Below, piece by piece: positions 1-7,256 of a DNA stretch of 55,622 nucleotides. Source of the stretch: Salinarimonadaceae bacterium (GTDB taxonomy: Bacteria > Pseudomonadota > Alphaproteobacteria > Rhizobiales > Beijerinckiaceae); NCBI GenBank assembly GCA_007693435.1, contig REDO01000053.1, positions 1 to 55,622 of the forward strand, read 5' to 3'. The first letter of the stretch is position 1. Each line of letters begins with the position of its first letter. The notes beneath the pieces are model-generated. The model worked only from the letters and a program-made list of their open reading frames with translations, did not search any database and was not told the origin of the DNA. Both the position numbers and the translations under genes were made by a program.

Positions 1-1
1 A

Positions 2-478
2 AATGAAGCATGGGAAGAGTCGATAATCGTAAATCTCAACGCTCCCTTCTATGCTGCCCGCGCGGCGTTGCCATACATGAGAGCGAATGACTGGGGTCGA
101 ATCATCAATATGGCGTCTGCGCTGAGTTTCTTCGCGCAAACCGGGCGGGCGGATTACATAACGACCAAAACTGCGCTTCTGGGATTGACCAGGGCGATCG
201 CGCTGGAGGTCGCGACGACCGGGGTCACCTGCAATTCCGTCTGCCCGGGAACGGTTCTCACCGACGCGATTGACGAACGTATCGTGGCGTTGATGAGCAA
301 AGAGAATATCAGCCGCGACGAAGCGGTCGGCCGATTTATGGTTGGCCGGGCTCCATCCGGTAAATTCGTCGATCCGGAAAGCATTGCAGCGATGATCGCC
401 TATCTTTGCGGCCCCTACAGCAAGCATATCAACGGAGCGGCCATGTCGGTCGACGGAGCCTGGACGGCCGGCCGGTGA
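2..478 (+). CDS. Short-chain dehydrogenase/reductase, 3' part (3-hydroxybutyrate dehydrogenase-like)
   Basis: Only the C-terminal 158 residues are in the window; the reading frame is open to the left edge. Classical SDR signatures are visible: the NAG-like strand region VNLNAPFY, the strand-5 motif GRIINMAS, the catalytic YxxxK as YITTK, and the post-catalytic CPGTVLTD loop. The end, NGAAMSVDGAW, is the usual SDR C-terminus. The strand-5 and C-N-x-V-C-P-G segments resemble D-3-hydroxybutyrate dehydrogenases more than generic ketoreductases, so NAD(P)-dependent oxidation of a small hydroxy acid is a reasonable guess. The N-terminal cofactor loop lies outside the window, so NAD versus NADP cannot be judged. 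A 430-base gap separates it from the next gene, so it is probably the end of another operon. Confidence 0.85.
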   Translation, partial: NEAWEESIIVNLNAPFYAARAALPYMRANDWGRIINMASALSFFAQTGRADYITTKTALLGLTRAIALEVATTGVTCNSVCPGTVLTDAIDERIVALMSKENISRDEAVGRFMVGRAPSGKFVDPESIAAMIAYLCGPYSKHINGAAMSVDGAWTAGR

Positions 479-908
479 CCGACCACGCGTCTCGTCTCAA
501 GTGGAAAAGCGCCCGTGAGAGCCGGCCCGACGGGTCGGAAGTCGTTTCGACTTTTTTGCCGACGCCCGATGCCGGAGCAACGTGCGCATCGTCGACATCG
601 AGGATCAAGGACCGCGCCGGGTCGGGACGGGCCGTAGGGGAGCTGCAATTAGATAAAGCCGATCGTTTCGAGATGGGAGACGAGCGAACGGCTCGTGCTG
701 ATCGGCGCGAATCGCGCGCTCGTCCCCCGAAATCGCTCGAGCTCGTCACGCCCTCTCCCTCGAAGCCCGTGAGTACCGGCGATTCCGCACAAGAAATCGA
801 ACAGAAAACGCACCGGCGGAATGCCCGATCCCGTCGCAATGGGCTTGCATACGAAAGTCTGAGGTATATAGTTGCATACAAATGGATGCATAGACGAGGA
901 GCCACTGG
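479..908. other. Gene-free region between the SDR gene and the CMD/ABC operon
   Basis: Frames are open here on both strands, but their translations are rich in Arg and Ser, lack any recognisable family pattern, and are typical of non-coding GC-rich DNA. Base composition becomes AT-richer over the last 60 bases, where a promoter and repeated TTGCATAC elements lie (see 845-890). I see no RNA gene or mobile element. Confidence 0.6.
845..890 (+). promoter_or_regulatory. Promoter with overlapping TTGCATAC repeats and TGCAT inverted repeat
   Basis: A sigma-70-like promoter is visible: TTGCAT at 845-850, 16 bases, TATAGT at 867-872, which would start transcription near 879. The element TTGCATAC occurs at 845-852 (over the -35 box) and again at 872-879 (over the predicted start), 27 bases apart. 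The second copy is the left arm of an inverted repeat TGCAT-N8-ATGCA (873-877 and 886-890). Direct repeat plus palindrome over the promoter core suggests a repressor site; GntR-type regulators often bind similar AT-rich palindromes, but no regulator gene is adjacent. Confidence 0.5.
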
Positions 909-1487
909 ATGACACGCCTCCCACTGCTTCAATGGAACGAAATGAACGAAGAGCAGCGTGAGGTTGTGGAATGGTTCCGCGCGGAAAAGGGGCGCGAACC
1001 TCAGCCCACCCATCTCACCTGGATGCGGAGCCCGGCGCTCGCCAAGCAGGTCCTGGAGTTCGGGCACCATCTTCGCTACGAGATCCTCGATGCGCGCAAG
1101 CGTGAGCTGGCGATCCTGATAACCGGCCGCGCTTGCAAAAGCCCCGTCGAATGGCACCTGCATCTCCCGCATGCGCGCAAAGCCGGCATTGAAGAGCAGA
1201 TCATTTCAGATCTCGCCGCGAATAAAAAGCCGCAATTCACCAATGATCAAGAAGACGCTCTGTACGATGTTTGTATGAATTTGCTGAAAGACCTTTCGGT
1301 CAGCGACGAAAATTATGAAAGGTCCATGCGAGTCCTTGGGCCGAAAGAATACGTTGAGCTGGTCGCAATCACCGGATTCTATGTCTTGATGGCCATGCTG
1401 ATCGGCGCATTCAACTTCAAGCTGCCTGAGGGTGTCGAGCCGGCGTTCGTTGATGATGCTCCGCCTCGTGGTCCCGGACATTCCTAA
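909..1487 (+). CDS. Carboxymuconolactone decarboxylase family protein
   Basis: 192 residues with an all-helical CMD/AhpD-like core. The segment KRELAILITGRACKSPVEW followed by HLHLPHARKAG matches the CMD pattern E-W-x-x-H...A...G around residues 58-95. There is no CxxC redox pair, so it is not an AhpD-type peroxidase adaptor; the E/H arrangement is that of the decarboxylase-like branch, members of which are mostly uncharacterised. The start is supported by GAGGAG at 896-901, seven bases upstream. Its stop TAA is immediately followed by the ATG of the permease gene, so it heads the ABC importer operon and probably acts on, or near, the imported compound. A second, two-domain CMD protein heads the ABC operon at 13923. 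Confidence 0.85.
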   Translation: MTRLPLLQWNEMNEEQREVVEWFRAEKGREPQPTHLTWMRSPALAKQVLEFGHHLRYEILDARKRELAILITGRACKSPVEWHLHLPHARKAGIEEQIISDLAANKKPQFTNDQEDALYDVCMNLLKDLSVSDENYERSMRVLGPKEYVELVAITGFYVLMAMLIGAFNFKLPEGVEPAFVDDAPPRGPGHS

Positions 1488-2405
1488 ATGTTGCTCTATA
1501 TTTTAAAGCGGTTATTTGTTGCTTTTCTGGTTGCTGTCACAGTTTCTATTGTTACTTTTTCCCTCGTCCGCAGCGCAGGTGATCCTGCCGTCGCCATCGC
1601 GGGCCCGGACGCCGCTCAGGAAGACGTCGAGCGCATCCGGGTTCAGTACGGCTTGGACAGGCCAATAATTATTCAGTATGGCGAATGGGCCGGCAAGGCG
1701 ATACGTGGCGATTTCGGCTATTCCAGATTTCTCAACACAGAAGTATCGAAAGTCGTCCTGGACCGCTTGCCGGTCACATTGACTTTGGGCGCCCTGTCGA
1801 TTTCTTTCGCGCTGTTGTTGGCGATACCGCTCGGCGTGCTAGCGGCATGCTATCCGAACACGATCCTGGACCGCATTGCGCTCACCATCTCCGTCGTCGG
1901 ACAAGCGCTGCCCAGTTTCTGGTTCGCTCTGATTCTGATGGTCTTCTTCGGCGTTCACTGGAGCCTTTTCCCGGTCAGCGGGAGCAGCACGATGCTCCAC
2001 TTTGTGCTTCCGTCGATTGCGCTTGGTTATTACGCATCGCCGGCGATCATGCGGCTGACGCGCGCCGGCATGCTCGAAGTGCTGGCTTCCGATTACATCC
2101 GGACCGCACGCGCAAAGGGGCTGCTGCAAGGGTCGATCCTGTTCAAGCACGCGCTTCGAAATGCGGTGATTCCCGTCGTTTCCGTCGCGGCGGTGCAGCT
2201 TGGCTTCATGTTCGGCGGATCGATCGTCATCGAGACGATTTTTTCGTTGAACGGGCTCGGTCAGCTTGCCTGGCAGTCGATACATCGCGCTGATCTCGAC
2301 ACGATGCAGGCGGTGATACTGATCAACGCCGCAATGTACATCATCGCAACGCTGGCCGCAGACATCCTCAATGCGGCTCTCGACCCGCGCATCAGGGTGA
2401 ATTGA
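1488..2405 (+). CDS. ABC transporter permease, DppB/OppB family
   Basis: 305 residues, with the N-terminal start L-x-x-I-x-K-R-L of peptide/nickel-type permeases, six hydrophobic segments, and the cytoplasmic EAA-type loop DYIRTARAKGL (about residues 203-213) followed by RNAVIPVVS, which contacts the ATPases. The C-terminal segment with IETIFSLNGLG is diagnostic of the DppB/GsiC branch. It would form the inner-membrane channel with the DppC-like protein encoded four bases downstream. The first codons are unusually AT-rich for this window, which is common at translation starts. Substrate could be a di/oligopeptide, opine, glutathione or other; permease sequence does not decide this. Confidence 0.93.
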   Translation: MLLYILKRLFVAFLVAVTVSIVTFSLVRSAGDPAVAIAGPDAAQEDVERIRVQYGLDRPIIIQYGEWAGKAIRGDFGYSRFLNTEVSKVVLDRLPVTLTLGALSISFALLLAIPLGVLAACYPNTILDRIALTISVVGQALPSFWFALILMVFFGVHWSLFPVSGSSTMLHFVLPSIALGYYASPAIMRLTRAGMLEVLASDYIRTARAKGLLQGSILFKHALRNAVIPVVSVAAVQLGFMFGGSIVIETIFSLNGLGQLAWQSIHRADLDTMQAVILINAAMYIIATLAADILNAALDPRIRVN

Positions 2406-2409
2406 ACCA

Positions 2410-3330
2410 ATGAGCGCTGACCCGAGAAGAGCAGGAGTAGAGGTCTCGCTGACGTCGACATTGGCGGTGGAGCCGACGCAATTCGCGAACCTGAGGCGCC
2501 GGGCGCTGAGGCATATCGGCTTCATGATCGGCGGAGGCGTGCTGGTTCTGGTCGTTTTCGTCGCCCTCTTCGCGCCTCTGATCGCTCCCGAAGACCCGTA
2601 CGCCCAAAACCTCACCCGGCGGCTTCTGCCTCCGATCTGGCATGCCGATGGCAGCTGGAGCAACATGCTCGGCACGGATTCGCTGGGGCGGGACTATCTG
2701 TCCCGCGTGATCCACGGGGTACGGTTTTCGCTTCTGATCGGCCTGTCGGCGGTGATGATATCCGCCGTCATCGGTATCTTCCTCGGCATCATGGGAGGCT
2801 ACTTCGGGGGGCGGATCGATTCAGCCGTCGTCTTCATCCTCACCTGCCGTCTCGCGCTGCCTGTAGTCGTGGTCGCGCTCGCGGTCGTGGCGCTCGTCGG
2901 ACCGTCGCTTCAGCTGGTGATCCTCGTGCTGGGTCTCCTGATATGGGACCGTTTCGCCGTGGTCATGCGCAGCTCCACCCAGCAGGTCCGCGGTCTCGAT
3001 TATATCAACGCTGCGCGGGCTTTGGGGTGCAGCACCCCGCGCATCCTGTGGTCGGAGATCCTGCCGATCGTCGCGCCCAACCTGATCGTGGTGGCGACGC
3101 TGGAAATCGCCAACGCCATCCTGCTGGAAGCCGCTCTGTCGTTTCTCGGCCTCGGCGTTCCGCCCCCGTTGCCCTCCCTCGGCCTCATGATCTCGGAAGC
3201 GAAGGGCCTGATGATTTTCGAGCCCTGGGTCATCGGAGTGCCCGGCGTCGTGCTGTTCGTCATGGTTCTGGCCATCAACCTGTTCGGAGACGGCGTCCGC
3301 GATCTGACCGCGAGGGACCGGAGCTCATGA
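2410..3330 (+). CDS. ABC transporter permease, DppC/OppC family
   Basis: 306 residues. An N-terminal cytoplasmic tail of about 38 residues precedes the first membrane helix, as usual for the DppC partner. The family motif LGTDSLGRDYLSRVIHG (around residue 90) and the EAA loop DYINAARALGCS are present; the conserved ALSFLGLGVPPPLPSLG segment, which caps the channel, is clear at about residues 238-254. It pairs with the upstream permease. The stop codon overlaps the next start (ATGA at 3327-3330), so translation is probably coupled to the first ATPase. Confidence 0.93.
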   Translation: MSADPRRAGVEVSLTSTLAVEPTQFANLRRRALRHIGFMIGGGVLVLVVFVALFAPLIAPEDPYAQNLTRRLLPPIWHADGSWSNMLGTDSLGRDYLSRVIHGVRFSLLIGLSAVMISAVIGIFLGIMGGYFGGRIDSAVVFILTCRLALPVVVVALAVVALVGPSLQLVILVLGLLIWDRFAVVMRSSTQQVRGLDYINAARALGCSTPRILWSEILPIVAPNLIVVATLEIANAILLEAALSFLGLGVPPPLPSLGLMISEAKGLMIFEPWVIGVPGVVLFVMVLAINLFGDGVRDLTARDRSS

Positions 3331-4337
3331 GCACGCTGCTCACGATCGAAGACCTGTCAGTTGACCTTCCGGTTCCCGCCGGCGTGTTGCGCGCGGTGCG
3401 CGGCATCAGCATCGAGGTCTCCCGGGGCGAGATGCTCGCCATCGTCGGCGAGTCGGGCTGCGGGAAGTCGCTCACTTCGCTCGCCATCATGGGCCTGCTG
3501 CCCAAGGGCGCAACGCGGCTGGCGGCCAAGCTGGATTTCGCGGGCATCGACCTCGCCGTCATCCCCGATCGGAAGATGGCCGACATTCGCGGCGAGCGGA
3601 TCGGCATGATTTTCCAGGAGCCGATGACCGCGCTCAATCCCTGCTTCACCGTCGGCAGCCAGCTGGAAGAGGTTCTCGTTCGACACCGCGGCGCCTCGCG
3701 CAAGCAGGCGCGCGACCGCGCGATCGAACTGCTCGAAATCGTCGGCATCACGCCTGCGGCCCAAAGGCTTTCGCAGTTTCCTCACCAGCTTTCCGGCGGC
3801 CTGCGCCAGCGCGTCATGATCGCCATGGCGCTGATGTGCGAACCGGAGCTTCTGATCTGCGACGAGCCGACCACGGCGCTCGACGTGACGGTGCAAAGCG
3901 AGATCCTCTCCCTGATCAACCGGCTGCGCCGCGACCTCAACATGGCCGTCATACTGATCACGCACGATCTCGGCGTGGTCGCGCGCGCGGCCGACCGCCT
4001 CGCCGTCATGTATGCGGGACAGATCGTCGAGAGCGGCACGGTGCGCGACGTGTTCGCAACGCCGCTGCATCCCTATACCCAGGGGCTTCTGGCCTGCATT
4101 CCGGTCCCCGGCCGGACGGCTCCCGGCGAACGTCTCGGCTCCATCCCCGGCGTCGTGCCCTCGATCATCGGCGAAGCGCGCGGCTGCAGCTTCCGCAACC
4201 GGTGCAGTCTGGCGTTTCCCGCATGCGGCGAGGCGGATATCCCGTCGATGCCGGCGAGTCATGGCGGCGATTTCAGGTGCCTTCTCGATGAGCGGGACCT
4301 GGCGCACCGGGTCGCAGCCGTCGGGGGATCCCACTGA
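3327..4337 (+). CDS. ABC transporter ATP-binding protein, DppD/OppD family
   Basis: 336 residues. Walker A GESGCGKS, Q-loop MIFQEPMTALNP, signature LSGGLRQR, Walker B LLICDEPTTALD and the H-loop ITHDLG are all intact. The C-terminal oligopeptide-transporter extension carries HPYTQGLLACIP and a cysteine-rich stretch CSFRNRCSLAFPAC like the Cys cluster of OppD/DppD, which binds an iron-sulfur cluster in some members. The signature has L rather than the more usual Q at position five, seen in many OppD-type subunits. The frame is open well upstream, but the start is set at the ATG overlapping the dppC-like stop, where homology begins (STLLTIEDLSV). Confidence 0.94.
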   Translation: MSTLLTIEDLSVDLPVPAGVLRAVRGISIEVSRGEMLAIVGESGCGKSLTSLAIMGLLPKGATRLAAKLDFAGIDLAVIPDRKMADIRGERIGMIFQEPMTALNPCFTVGSQLEEVLVRHRGASRKQARDRAIELLEIVGITPAAQRLSQFPHQLSGGLRQRVMIAMALMCEPELLICDEPTTALDVTVQSEILSLINRLRRDLNMAVILITHDLGVVARAADRLAVMYAGQIVESGTVRDVFATPLHPYTQGLLACIPVPGRTAPGERLGSIPGVVPSIIGEARGCSFRNRCSLAFPACGEADIPSMPASHGGDFRCLLDERDLAHRVAAVGGSH

Positions 4338-5326
4338 TGGCCCCGCTTCTGGAAGCGAGCGACGTGCACGTCTCTTATCCGGTCGGCGGCATGTTTTCCG
4401 GACGCCGCGCCGTCAAGGCCGTCAACGGCGTCTCGCTGCAGATCGAACGGGGGTCTGTTCTCGGCATCGTCGGAGAATCGGGCTGTGGCAAGAGCACGCT
4501 GTCACGACTTCTGATCGGTCTGGAGCAGCCGACGTCCGGATCGGTCTGGGTGGACGGCGCTCCCATCGCGCAGATGACGCGACTGGCGCGCGCCCGGCGC
4601 ATCCAGCCCGTCTTTCAGGATCCGTATTCGTCACTGAACCCGAGAAGATCGATCGAAGCCACGATCCGGCAGCCGCTCGACGTGCACGGCATCGGGACGT
4701 CGCGCGAGCGCATCGCCGCCGTGCGCGAGATGATGGACCTCGTCGGCCTCGCCCAGCGTCACGCCAACAGCTATCCGTCTCAGTTGTCGGGCGGACAACG
4801 TCAGCGGGTCGCCATCGCGCGCGCGCTGGTCATCCGCCCCGAGCTCCTCGTCTGTGACGAGCCGACTTCGGCGCTGGACGTGTCCGTCCAGTCCCAGATC
4901 CTCAATCTGCTTCAGGATCTGCGGGCGGAGTTCAATCTCACCTATGTCCTGATCAGTCATGATCTGGCGATCGTGGAGCACATCGCGACGAGAGTCGCCG
5001 TTATGTACACTGGGAAGATCGTCGAAGAGGGCGAGACGAGCGCCGTATTCAGCAACCCATTGCATCCCTATAGCCGCGCCCTGCTCTCCGCCGTACTCAC
5101 GCCGGAGCCCGGACTGGGAATTCCGGAGACGCGGCTGCGGGGAAGCTTCCCGAATCCGATGGATCTTCCCCCGGGGTGTACGTTTCACCCGCGATGTCCG
5201 GAAAGCATGCCCATCTGCATGGAGAATGCGCCTTGCCTGCAGAACATCGATGGCAAGTCGGTCTCCTGTCATCTGTACGCTGAGCAGCGCAGTTCGGTCG
5301 AAAGCCCAAGGAAACAACTTGGGTAA
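4337..5326 (+). CDS. ABC transporter ATP-binding protein, DppF/OppF family
   Basis: 329 residues. Complete nucleotide-binding domain: Walker A GESGCGKST, Q-loop PVFQDPYSSLNPR, signature LSGGQRQR, Walker B LLVCDEPTSALD, H-loop ISHDLAI. The region HPYSRALLSAVL and the C-terminal motif LPPGCTFHPRCP with further Cys residues mark it as the DppF partner of the preceding DppD-like ATPase; the two would form a heterodimer under the permease pair. The start codon shares its A with the last base of the preceding TGA. About 38 bases separate it from the substrate-binding protein gene, leaving room for a ribosome site only. Confidence 0.94.
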   Translation: MAPLLEASDVHVSYPVGGMFSGRRAVKAVNGVSLQIERGSVLGIVGESGCGKSTLSRLLIGLEQPTSGSVWVDGAPIAQMTRLARARRIQPVFQDPYSSLNPRRSIEATIRQPLDVHGIGTSRERIAAVREMMDLVGLAQRHANSYPSQLSGGQRQRVAIARALVIRPELLVCDEPTSALDVSVQSQILNLLQDLRAEFNLTYVLISHDLAIVEHIATRVAVMYTGKIVEEGETSAVFSNPLHPYSRALLSAVLTPEPGLGIPETRLRGSFPNPMDLPPGCTFHPRCPESMPICMENAPCLQNIDGKSVSCHLYAEQRSSVESPRKQLG

Positions 5327-5364
5327 AATATATACAAGCGTTGAAACCAGAAAGGACATAATAA

Positions 5365-6900
5365 ATGAGGGAACTTCTATTTAAATCAACATTGGCCGGG
5401 CTGACGCTCGCCATGTTGGGAGCGCCGGCCCTGGCCGGCAAGGCGAATGACACCTTGGTCTGGAGCACGTCCCAGTCCCTGGCCAGTCCCGATCCCTACT
5501 ACAACCAGCTGCGCGAACGCATCATCATTCATCGCAACGTCTGCGACGGACTGATCTACAACAATCCCGAAACCAGAGAGATGGAGCCGCTTATCGCGAC
5601 GTCCTGGGAACAGGTCGATGAAACGTCGATCGACTTCGTCCTTCGCCAGGACGTGACGTTCCATGGCGGTCAAAAGCTGACGGCCGACGACGTCGTCTAC
5701 ACCTATAACTGGCTTGCGAACCCCGATTCCGGCATCGTCAACGCCAGCGCCGTCGCCTGGATCGCAGGCGCGGAGAAGATCGACGACTATACGGTCAGGA
5801 TCAAGACGCGCGACACCAATCCGACCGCTCTCGCGCGTATCGCCGACGACATTCCCATTCTTCCCAACGACCACTACGCCGACGCGCCGGCCGGCGAGGG
5901 CGACAGGAGGAATTACGGGGCCGTGCCGCTGAATTGCACGGGCCCCTACAAGGTCACCGGTTATGTGCCGGGTGAGTCAATCACGATGGTCGCGAACGAG
6001 GACTATTTTTCCGAGGGCTCGAAGTTCAAGCCGCATATCCAGAATCTGGAGTTCCGCACCATCGCCGATCAGGAGACGCAGATCGCCGAGCTTTTGACCG
6101 GCGGTGTGGGCATTATCTGGATCGAGTCGAAGGACCGCGCGGATTTTCTGGCCAGAATGGGCCGGGCGGAGGTCAAGAGCATCTCCATCCTGAGGATGGA
6201 TTTCCTTCAGTTCGAGACGTTGGGCCGGTCGGGCTCGAATCCGTTTCAGGATATCCGCGTTCGTCAGGCGGTCGCGCATGCGATCAATCGCGAGGCTATC
6301 GCAAAGAACCTGGTCGGTGACAGTTCCGAAGTCATCCATTCGCATTGTTCGCCCACCCAGTTCGGCTGCACGCAGGACGTGAGGAAATACGATTACGATC
6401 CTGAGCGCGCCAAGGAGCTCCTGGCGGAGGCCGGCTTCGCCGATGGGTTCGACATCGACTTCTATACCTACCGCAGCCGCGAGACCACCGAGGCCATGGT
6501 AGGCGACCTGCGGGCCGTCGGCATTCAGGCGAACCTGCGGTCGATGCAGTTCCAGGCGCTGCTCCCGATGCAGAGAAGCGGGGAAGCTCAGTTCAGTCAT
6601 CTCAGCTGGGCCTCGCTTGGTCTGAACGACGCCGTCGCGAACACGAGCCATTATTTCCGTGGTCGCCCGGATGATCAGCATCAGGACGCGGAAGTCATCG
6701 CATGGCTGGAGGTAGCGGACACCTCGCTCGATCCGGCCGTCCGTGAAGAGCACTACAAGAAGGCGCTACAGAAGATCGCCGAGGAGGCTTACACGGTTCC
6801 GCTCTGGACGGCCGTTCGTTATTTCGGCCTGTCGCCGGACCTCGAGTTCCAGCCGCATTTCGACGATATCGCCCGTTTCTGGGCGGCTGAGTGGAAGTGA
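5365..6900 (+). CDS. ABC transporter substrate-binding protein, family 5 (peptide/opine type)
   Basis: 511 residues with a Sec signal peptide (KSTLAGLTLAMLGAPALAG, cleavage near residue 25). The solute-binding family 5 pattern is clear: VCDGLIYNNPETREMEPLIA, the FVLRQDVTFHGGQKLTADDV segment typical of DppA/OppA-like proteins, and the hinge region VRQAVAHAINREAI. It captures ligand in the periplasm for the permease and ATPases encoded just upstream. AAAGGA lies eight bases before the ATG. The gene is last in its operon, the reverse of the usual order, and is followed by a strong hairpin (6908-6936). The first 40 bases upstream contain AATATATACAAG, loosely like the TTGCATACAA elements at the operon head. 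Confidence 0.92.
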   Translation: MRELLFKSTLAGLTLAMLGAPALAGKANDTLVWSTSQSLASPDPYYNQLRERIIIHRNVCDGLIYNNPETREMEPLIATSWEQVDETSIDFVLRQDVTFHGGQKLTADDVVYTYNWLANPDSGIVNASAVAWIAGAEKIDDYTVRIKTRDTNPTALARIADDIPILPNDHYADAPAGEGDRRNYGAVPLNCTGPYKVTGYVPGESITMVANEDYFSEGSKFKPHIQNLEFRTIADQETQIAELLTGGVGIIWIESKDRADFLARMGRAEVKSISILRMDFLQFETLGRSGSNPFQDIRVRQAVAHAINREAIAKNLVGDSSEVIHSHCSPTQFGCTQDVRKYDYDPERAKELLAEAGFADGFDIDFYTYRSRETTEAMVGDLRAVGIQANLRSMQFQALLPMQRSGEAQFSHLSWASLGLNDAVANTSHYFRGRPDDQHQDAEVIAWLEVADTSLDPAVREEHYKKALQKIAEEAYTVPLWTAVRYFGLSPDLEFQPHFDDIARFWAAEWK

Positions 6901-7256
6901 TCCAGCAGCCGCCGCCCCGGGTTCATGGGCGGCGGCGCACATTTGAAAAGCTCTGACGCAGATCGCAATCGACGATCGTCGTCACGTTACGCGCCCGGCG
7001 CCCAGCTGTCCTCCCTCACGGACGCCGGCGCCGGTCGCAAGCGAACGATCAGACCATGCAACGACGGGCATTCGCCCGGATCTCCACACCCGGCCGCCGC
7101 TCGCCGGCGCCGTTTCCAGCAGCTTCGCTGGCGGATATCGTTCAACGACCGCCTCGCCCACCGCCAAGCATTGACCCTCCGCGAAAAACCCCGCATCTAG
7201 CCGTCGCCCCCGATCTGTTGGCGCAACAAGGCCGCGTGCGGCCATCGGCTTTTGTC
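6901..7256. other. Gene-free region before the antiporter gene
   Basis: Starts with the hairpin at 6908-6936. The rest has open frames with Arg/Ser/Pro-rich, family-less translations. A 14-base palindrome of GGCCGC and GCGGCC separated by GT lies at 7231-7244, close to the antiporter start; its two-base loop is too tight for an ordinary terminator. No promoter boxes are convincing. Confidence 0.5.
6908..6936 (+). terminator. Hairpin terminator after the peptide-type ABC operon
   Basis: Perfect 10-base stem GCCGCCGCCC (6908-6917) and GGGCGGCGGC (6927-6936) with a nine-base loop, beginning eight bases after the substrate-binding protein stop. The following bases GCACATTTG contain only a short T run, so it may end transcription weakly, need a factor, or mainly protect the mRNA 3' end. 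Confidence 0.6.

Noticed and set aside
479..908. A hidden gene in the first intergenic region
   Set aside because: Several frames are open on both strands but none has a family pattern; strongest is Arg/Ser-rich and overlaps the promoter.
2943..3326. Long N-terminal extension of the first ATPase gene into the preceding permease gene
   Set aside because: Extension has no ABC homology; the ATG on the ATGA overlap matches where homology begins.
7231..7244. GGCCGC-GT-GCGGCC palindrome as terminator
   Set aside because: Two-base loop is sterically unlikely as a hairpin and it lies just before a start codon.
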